Assembly (NCBI RefSeq): GCF_014839805.1 | Contig: NC_051131.1 | Coordinates: forward strand, 7,986,913 to 8,050,912 | Source: Manduca sexta | Lineage: Eukaryota > Arthropoda > Insecta > Lepidoptera > Sphingidae | Direction: 5' to 3' | Length of the DNA stretch: 64,000 nt | Shown: in pieces, positions 12,651 to 21,700 of the stretch | How positions within the stretch are numbered: the stretch's first letter is position 1 | Layout of the letters: the number at the start of each line of letters is the position of its first letter | Position numbers and translations under genes: made by a program | The notes under the pieces: model-generated | The model's input: the letters and a program-made list of their open reading frames with translations, nothing else | What the model was told of the DNA's origin: nothing | The model's database searches: none

Positions 12651-12899
12651 GTTTTATGTCCAAGTATGCATTTGTTATTCTGAATATAACTCATAATAAT
12701 TCGTCAGTACTGACATCATCAGGTGTGTATTTGTCAATGGATGAACCCTGATGGTGAACCAATCAGAACATATTTATTATTTTCACGATTTTTTCCTTGT
12801 TTTTATGATCAACTAGGTTATTAAGATGTCTTACCTAGTTATGACCTACATAAAGAAAACAGGTAATTCATAAGCAGTGTCATGTTTTGATTTTATAGT

Positions 12900-13340
12900 A
12901 TTGAGTATATTTTCTAAGAAGAGATGGTGACGGCGTCCGGTGTATCACTCGCTGACGAAGTTATTTTCTGTACAATTAGTCACGCGTGAATCCGGCGCGG
13001 GCGCACGTCGCGTCGCGCGCACTCCGCTCCGTAATAAAAATACTGTAATCTTTTAACCAAGAAAAATACTAATACTGTATAGTAATAAACTTGCTTTATT
13101 CTTCTTGAATGCACGTTTAACATTTTCGACCCGAAAACGAATGTAATTATTAATTTACCCATGACATACAAACTGTTATTGGGTCAAAGTTTTGTTTTTT
13201 AAAGTGTGAATACAAGTGAAAGAATTGAATGCTACAATTTTACGCAAAAGTGAATATAAACAGTGCTGTGATAAGTGCAAATAATTAGTGGTAGCGGAGA
13301 GCGGTTGATAGCAGTAGCCTTGGCAATAGTGTTTTGTCAG
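12900..13340 (+). promoter_or_regulatory. Probable promoter and non-coding first exon of the integrin gene
   Basis: A CpG-rich patch at 12925-13030, richest around the GGCGCGGGCGCACGTC run, is followed by an insect-style leader (runs like AAGTGAATATAAACAGTG). The leader ends at GTTTTGTCAG|GTACAG, a good donor at 13340/13341. The integrin ATG exon starts with a splice acceptor at 15462-15463, so an upstream untranslated exon must exist, and this is the best candidate seen. The transcription start inside it is not resolved. Confidence 0.45.
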
Positions 13341-15463
13341 GTACAGTTCAATGAGTTTTTGGGGCATAAGTTTTGAGTTTAAGTGGTTAAGTTTTTCAAT
13401 TTATTTTTCATAAAATTATCGTATTGTTCTTGCACATTGTAACATGAAATTGATTTTATAAGTGCAAACAAGAAGTTATTGACGGCAGATTAGTCATAAA
13501 TTCATCAGCTAGAAAAATGAGTCAAAGTCTACACGAACAAGTCCGCTAAGTCCACAGATTTATTATTTAACAATATGTAGAAATTGTTAGACGTAGTAAG
13601 CTATTTATTTGCCTCCCTTATCTCAAGCAATTTGACGTGCATAGTTGGAGTTGTATAAACCAGGCCATACAATGTTTGAGTATCACAAATAATTTAAATA
13701 AAACGCCTACAAGCGGCCTCGTGCTTTCAATACACAAAATTCGGCAATATCAAGTCATTTACATAACACATAATGTATTATTAGGTATAAATGTTCATAA
13801 AGATACAGAGTGGAGTTATCGAACATTATAACTACTATGTTTATCGAGTAATTTTTATACAATAAGTTGAAATCTTTTTGTAAATAATAAGTTCACTTTA
13901 ACTTAAGTGTCTCTTACCTCAAGCAAGCCGGTTATCATTCTAAAGTGGTCGGTCTACAGATAGTAATACTTGAACGTGGGCGGCGCCCTTCCCAGCGGCG
14001 GCCGCCTACACGTGACCATCTGTTGCAATTGAAACACTCGTTAATCGGTTCATAGTTTCTCCTAGAGACATCCATTAATATTACAATAATTGAATTAGTT
14101 TATTTTTTATATATGAAGTCCAGAAAAAAAACCTAAACCACATGTTCACTATTTAGTGCCCGATTATGCAACTCATGCGCCCAGCGGGAATTACTTTTTT
14201 CGCCTTTATTTTTCTAAGGATAACATTGTATTCTGCTGGCGCTCCCGTTTTTACGGGCAAGATCAGATTAAGATAAACATATACTCGTAGATGTATATCT
14301 TTATCCATCCTCTGGTAGTCAATAATGTTGGAACACACTTCTATCATTGAAGAACGGTATGTATCCGAAGTTAGGCAAATAATAAATACGATTCTAACAG
14401 ATTTTTACTCAAAGGAGCCTACAATCTAACAAGGCTTTTTGTTGTAGTGTATGCCCTGTGCAGCATGACAACAAGGCACAACTCTACGTTACCTTAATGT
14501 AGATGCTCAGCGTGTTACCCAGGATGGAACATATTTTCACGAAATAGTCCAATAGTAACAGTTCGTCGGAGTCTCAACGCTCGTCGTTGTCCGAACTGTA
14601 AAATTCTGATAGACCACTGTCTTAAACGCTGCCAGAAAAGGCAATTTCATTGTATAATTTTGCGATAGTTAACATATGGGGTTGCTACATTGCCAGGACA
14701 AGCTAATTTCTTAGACATAGTGAAGCTTGCACTGTTAGCGTCAGCATTAGACATTTAATAGGTTCTGCCCACCGTCTACTATCCATGATTGTTCCCAAAT
14801 GTCCCAGTAACACGAACCGAAATCAAAATATTTTTTTTGGGTGATTTTCTGCCACGTAACGCAAGTTTGAAAACAAGAAGATTATAGCGCACCAATATGC
14901 AGTACGCAAATGCTTACAGTTGCTGATAATAGGGATCCAAGCTGAAAGTTCTTTGCTCTTCATACTATCGACAGTATAATTACGACAATATGCAGTTTTT
15001 AATAATTAGTATGCAGGAAACAATTGTGGAACTAAAACGGCCTTCGCCGGCTGCACAGAGCATGTATGTTAGCATTCGCGGGTATTTTTATTCATAATAA
15101 TATATCACGCATAGGCAATAGGGATGTTGATATACATATCTTGAATTATAATAAAAATACATTACAATTAATTCCACAATAAAAACGTTCGCACGCTTCC
15201 TTTTCCGTTAGGTCTGTCAGTTCTCATTTTATGTCATAATGTAATAAATGTGCGCGAGCTATATTAACATATTTTATCACTTATCATCAGATGCCAAAGA
15301 GGCTTGCTTGTACCCTCCTCATTAAAAGAAATATCGTTATGCATGCTCGCTAATTTGTAAAAAAAACAAAGCAGTCATACATGAATCATTTCTTTGTATG
15401 TAAATTACTCGTCCCTTGTATTAACTTTGAACGACTGCTGACATTCGCGATTTATTGTTACAG
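13341..15463 (+). other. Presumed 5' UTR intron of the integrin gene
   Basis: This is 2.1 kb of AT-rich sequence with one CpG-rich patch at 13970-14020. I saw no credible exon and no recognised repeat. Its intron status depends on the proposed first exon. Confidence 0.4.
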
Positions 15464-15497
15464 AAATTGATCTGAAAATTTTACGCACACCGAAATA
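15464..15497 (+). other. mys: Integrin 5' UTR part of the ATG exon
   Basis: The exon containing the ATG begins after TTTATTGTTACAG at 15463. It leaves 34 untranslated bases before ATG 15498. Confidence 0.7.
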
Positions 15498-15795
15498 ATG
15501 TACATACGACGAACGAGTTTACTACTAGTCGGGTTGTGGGCGGGCCTATTGGCCGTGTGTTGGGGCCAACGCGCGGAGCAGCTCCTGGCCCAGAACCCCT
15601 GCTCCAGCAAGACGACATGTAGCGAGTGCGCGCGCACTCCCAGCTGCGCCTGGTGCTTCGCCTCGGAGTACAACGGGCCGCGATGCTTCAACCCGGCCAT
15701 GGAGGGCGGCACGGCTGGATGCGACGAGGCATACATCTTCAATCCCGACAACCAGCTCTCAATCGATCCGAAATTTAACAGAGAATTGAGTCGAG
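15498..15795 (+). CDS. mys: mys coding exon 1 (signal peptide and PSI domain)
   Basis: This exon encodes residues 1-99 plus one base. The hydrophobic core [16 protein letters not shown] is followed by a predicted cleavage before QRAEQ. The seven-cysteine PSI knot follows. The donor is CGAG|GTAAAC. An opposite-strand open frame of 115 codons is a shadow of this GC-rich exon. Confidence 0.95.
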
Positions 15796-18700
15796 GTAAA
15801 CACACATCTAAGTTTCATCGGTTGTTCATATTTGTTTCATCAATAACCAAGTTTAATTACTATAATACAATTGCAGCGAATCGCATGGGTATGGTGTCGG
15901 GATCATCGTCGGTCGAAGAGTCGATGAGTGCGAAGGGTTCTTTCTCTGGGTCCGGGAGCAGTGCCTCCGGAGCCGCCGCAGCTGCCGGCGCGGGCGGCAA
16001 CCTCGTGCAGATGAAACCGCAGAAAGTCAAGCTGCAGATGAGGATGAGTAAGTTTTACTTCAATATGATACTGTTATTCAATTCTTTGAACCTCAATATA
16101 CTTACTTTATCAATTTCATTATAAATACCCTGCTTCTTCTATCGTTATTCGTAATGCAATAAAAATCAGAACAAGTTACCGCTATACCCTATGCGATGTC
16201 TTTGCCGTGTAATAACGTTTTTTCCAATTTCCACATAAAGCAATTTATTGGAATAAAGTGCTTTATGTGGAAATTGATATAATTATGACAGACTCATTTA
16301 GCACATGACTCATTTCATTTACGTATTTTATTATGAATGATAATTATTAATTGATTTTACTATCAGCATATTGGTGACTAGCGAACAGGAAATATAAAAT
16401 TTAAGTGTGCTGAGAAGTGAAGAAGATGTAAAATATAAATATTTTCTCACAGATCAAATGCAAAAACTGACGTTCGCGTACTCCCGCGCGCAGGATTACC
16501 CAGTAGATCTGTACTACCTTATGGATCTGAGTAGATCTATGAAAAACGATAAGGAGAAGCTGAGTGCTTTGGGCAGTCTGCTCTCGGCGACCATGAGGAA
16601 CATGACCTCCAACTTCAGGATCGGATTCGGCTCTTTCGTCGACAAACTAGTCATGCCTTACGTATCGACAGTCCCCAAAAAGTGAGTTTTTAATTACAAT
16701 TTTTCCAAGATACAAGTCCCGCTTTATATAGGAGCCTATATTTTAAGTAGACTTCTAGGAATACATCGGTGAAAATTGCATTCCATTCCATGCAGTATTT
16801 TTTTGCGTGATGCGTATACAAACATACAGACAGATAGACAAAACAGCTAAGAAATGTAGTTTTGGCTTTTGTTGCTCTAATATAATAATACATCGAAGGC
16901 TTCATACCAAAGTGGCGTAAAGAAAGAAGGGCAATTTTATAGGAGCTACAAAAATGTGTAGAAAACAAAAACTTAATATCTAGAAAAATAGGCTAGAAAA
17001 ATGCGTGTTCCAAATTCCAGCTTTATACAATGTCTTAATAACTGGACGAGCAACCCGTTCCTCCCGGCCCTTTGCGATGATTGCCGCCACCATATCAAAT
17101 TGAATGTTTTATTTTCAGTTTGTTATCGCCATGTGACGGTTGCGCCGCGCCTTATGGCTACCGCAATCAGATGTCTCTTAGCAAAGATACTGATTTCTTC
17201 GAAGTAAGTTATGATTTATATTTAACTTGAATTTAATAATACCGCACTGCACAATATTCTTTGCTAGTAACATTATGTTGAACAGGAAAATATATATTTA
17301 TTATTCGTATTAAAATTAGAAGTATGAATAGAATCTGTCTAAGGTCTGTACAGTTTACGATTCGTTGGTGTATTAAGTATGTAATATCATATTAAGTATG
17401 TAATATGCGTATTAATTTGAAATGTTTTTATTACTCGTATTAAATGCTCGCAACTTCGCCCGCGTAAAAAAAGGTTTTCCGGAATAAAAGGCCCGCTATA
17501 TATTTTTCAGGGATAGAAATTAGCTGTCTGGACCTTCCCAGGGTTTCAAACTATCTCCATAGCAAATTTCATCGAAGTCCGTTCGGTAGCTTTTAAGTTT
17601 GGGCAGACCGATGCGGCGAGGACTTTGTTTCATAATGCATTTTTAGACCTTTTTAAGAGGAACAATTCCGTCATACGTAATTGTTAACGTTAAGCGTTTG
17701 CGCATCGTACGCAACGGTAACTCTCAAAAGGTATATACTTTCCCCGTTTTTGCAACATTTTTCATTATTACTCCACTCCTATTGGTCATATCGAGATGAT
17801 ATTATATAGCCTTCCTCGATAAATGGGCTATCCAACACTAAAAAAATCTGTCAATTCGAACCAGTAATTCCTAAGATTAGCGCGTTCAAACAAACAAAAA
17901 AACTCTTCAGCTTTATATAATAGTATAGATAGATTATATAATAGTATAAATAGACTATATAATAGTATAGATAGATTATATAATAGTATAGATAGACTAT
18001 GTAATAGTATAGATTACGGTTAATGATATATGTTTTGTCTCTATAGAAAGCAGTGGCCCGCGCCGACGTGTCTGGTAACTTGGACGCTCCGGAGGGTGGT
18101 TTCGATGCGATCATGCAAGCGGTGGTGTGCAGGCAGCAGATAGGCTGGCGCGACCAGGCGCGTCGCCTGCTGGTCTTCTCCACTGACGCCGGATTCCATT
18201 ACGCTGGAGATGGCAAGGTATGTAATACGTTTTTTTTTGTACGATTTGGAAAAGTAACTCCACTGCACTATAGCTTTATATATAATATCGATTGGCTGGC
18301 GACACAATTATGCCGGTTTGTCTGTCACTTAGGTGGACCACTATGACGGGTTTTACACATTAACGTTATCAATAGCATCATGTTATCAGTGGGTAACTAC
18401 AGCTTCCATGTTACGCGTAATTACATTATTAAGATTTACTGTATGTAACTTTGCCGGAGCAGCCTTAATAACCACGGGAGGTGTGTTTTTTTCATTGCTT
18501 TGTTGTATTGTGTAAATATTGAATTAGTAGGTTTTGAATTGTAGCATTAAAGTGGACTATGTAGTGTAAAAACTTATATCAAGTATAATATTAATTTTAC
18601 AGCCTTAAATTTGACATTGGAACATAATACTCTATTTTCTTGGGTCTGAACAATGTGCAAACATGATTTTGCAGTGTACCGTGAATTTTTTATAGCCGGT

Positions 18701-21700
18701 GTATTGATTTGTAATTTTCCTTACAGCTCGGTGGTATAGTGCAGCCGAACGACGGCGAATGTCACATGGAGAACAATTCGTACACCCACTCCACCCTGCA
18801 GGACTACCCGAGCATCTCGCAGATTAATCTTAAGGTTAGTGCGATACGTTTGTCTGGGCAATGATTTTAAAAGTATTTTTTTTTGTAATTTGCGTAATGA
18901 AGTTCTTATCAAAAATGTTTTCTTATTTTTTAATATGAGTTTATGCACTGGTCTACTTACTATTTACAAAGGAAAAAGACAATACAATAATATGATAATA
19001 CTAACTACAAGTTTAAAAAACTTTTCTATATCTCTAACTATATCTATTAACCCCTTTATTTTACCCTACTTGTCACCCCGAGCTAGCTACTTTGACTTAT
19101 AACTTGTTATTCCTTATAAATTTTATCCCTAATTTAAAAATGTCCATAGTTATATAAGTAATTTTAATTCTTATTTAGAAAAAATAATTATTATTCCTAT
19201 ACATTGTTTTGACGTATCATAAGTGCAACTTTATTGGCCTACGTGATAAATAAAGTATTTTAATTTTATAAATAATCAATATCTATAACACGGGTATGCT
19301 TCCGATCAGGTTAAGAAGCACGCGATCAACGTGATATTCGCGGTGACGGCGGAGCAGATCAGCGTGTACGAGGAACTCAGCAAACACATCGAGGGGTCCA
19401 GCAGCGGCGTCCTCAGCGAGGACTCGGACAACGTCGTCGATCTCGTCAGGGAACAGTACAATGTGAGTCCCCCGCCGTTAAACCGTATAGTGTGTTCTGA
19501 AAGAGAACCGTCGTGGGATTTGAGGTCGCTACTGTACTTAATTCCTCTTTTGTTTAGTTTCGGTATGTTTCTATACAAAAATCCCTAAAAACAAAACGCA
19601 AGATCCTTTATAACAAAGCAATACGACATGACAAATGAGTTTAACATTTACCAAATGGCGGGGAAGGGTTGCTATGTAAAAATCGTAAAGTTTGTTCACT
19701 TTTCGGCCGCGACGGTTCTCTTTCTGGACAGACTATAACTAGGGTGCTGCCGACAGTATGCGCACCCTCCATATACCCATAATTGACCACCCCAGGAACA
19801 AGCTTTGGGTCATGTATGGGCGCGGTAATTGAATCTCGCATAAAAGGCTCGTTACGATATTGGTCAACATTCGAGGAAGAGTGATTCATTTCATTTTATA
19901 TAGTTGGTACAAAGCTGGAAGAAGTTTAGGTTAAATATAAATGCGGCCAGGGGCCTTATTCTCTATTGCGCACGTTATTTTAACAGTGGGTAACAAGCAA
20001 GTAACACAACGCATCATGTTTAGGACTATAGAAATTTGGCTTACGGAATACCATTCCACGCACATTTCTCGAAGATAACATGACACGGCCGCGTTACGCG
20101 TTTACACTATCATACAGAATAAGGGCCCAGTGTTTTTACAGCATTCTCATAGTTGAACTCATAAATAAAATATATTATATCGATTAAATTATTAAGAAAA
20201 TATAGAATACTATATTCTTACTATATTAAATAAATTCATTTGATTGTAAATCAAGTAATCTCAACCCAAGTACATGGCAAACACCATACACTTATTGATT
20301 TTCATTTAATGTAAATAGACATCATGTATTATATGTTGTGGTTAAATTTGCAATGACATATATTCTTTTGTAGAAAATTACGTCAGCTGTCGAGATGAAG
20401 GACTCGTCGACCGACGCCGTGCAAGTGGTGTATTACTCATCATGCCTCGGCGGCAAGGACCTCGTCAAAACAAACAGATGCGATGGACTCAAGGTTTTTC
20501 TTTATCCCTGTTACTTTTACTACTGTCGCTATTGACTTTTATATATTATTTAAATTATTATAAAAATCTAATGAAAGATAAATCATGTAACTGCTTAGTG
20601 TTGAATTAACACCATATATTATTATGTAAGAATATGGATCATATTTAGGTCTTGACAATAAATAGTATAAGATGAATAAATCCGAATACTGGTATAGTTT
20701 GTAAAATGTGACAAAATGAAAAATACATTATTGATCGTATTTATATAATTATTTGGTTATTTATGTACTTAATTAACCTTTATTTCAATAAGAATATAAC
20801 ATACCCCTACTAGAGTAATAAAAGCATATGACTTCCAGGTTGGTGATATGGTAGAGTTCACGGCTGAGATAACTGTAAAGGAGTGCCCGAAGGATCGCAA
20901 CAAATGGAAGCAGACGTTCGACATCTCGCCCGTGGGAATATCGGACAGTCTCACCGTGGAGCTCGAGATGATCTGTGACTGCCCCTGCGAACAGCCTGGA
21001 CATTTTGTGAGTCTAAATATCTACACATTTTTTTATTGTTGTTGTAAATTGGCTTTTTATAGTTGTTTCGTCCTCTAACCTCCTCATTCATAGACGTTAT
21101 TTATCTAAGGACGAAGCATTGCTGTGATAACAAGTCTGATTCTCAGCTTTGTTTATCTGTCAGCCTTCTGTTTCTTCAGCTTTATTTATCTGACAGCCAA
21201 TTAGATTCAAGTTGTATCTCAATATTAACCAATCACAACGGCCCTATGTCTACGCACTGCGACGGCTTCCATGCTGTCAGCATAGAGAAATGGACTTGCT
21301 ATCACTGTAATGCCCTGTCCTTAGATAAATAACTTCTATGAATAAGAAGGTAAGAATTTATGTGTTTTTTTGAGTTTTAAATCGTTTTAGAGATATCTAT
21401 TGGTTGGATTGATGAAATCCATCGCGGACTTGGTGATGTATAGTATACAATATGTTTGAGTTGGTGTCGTGTTGCGCAGGCGTACAACGACTCGCCGCTG
21501 GTGTGCAGCGGCGAGGGCGTGTCGGCGTGCGGCGTGTGCGTGTGCCGGCCGGGCCGCTTCGGCAAGGGCTGCGAGTGCTCCGCGCACGGCGGCGGGTCGG
21601 CCGAGCAGGAGCGCGGCTGTCGCCCCACCAACGCCTCCGCCGGCCCGCTCTGCTACAACCGCGGCACCTGCATCTGCGGCGTCTGCGAGTGCAACAAGAT

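Larger units (their letters stand above)
5300..12900. other. Gene-poor spacer between Khc and integrin genes
   Basis: No convincing coding exon was seen on either strand over 7.6 kb. The open frames here are short and atypical. The recognisable content is SINE and Helitron remnants (listed separately). A patch at about 11760-11870 has an ACGTCA (CRE-like) core, and a GC-richer patch lies at 8680-8770. Confidence 0.6.

Noticed and set aside
15458..15805. Minus-strand 115-codon open frame
   Set aside because: It is the antisense of integrin exon 1 and arises from its GC-rich coding sequence.
17922..18015. CRISPR-like regular repeat
   Set aside because: Units of 21 bp are directly adjacent with no unique spacers, and the genome is eukaryotic. 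It is a tandem duplication of a transposon end.
17851..18307. Minus-strand open frames with Tyr-Ile-Val repeats
   Set aside because: They come from the 21-bp Helitron-end array and the antisense of exon 5.
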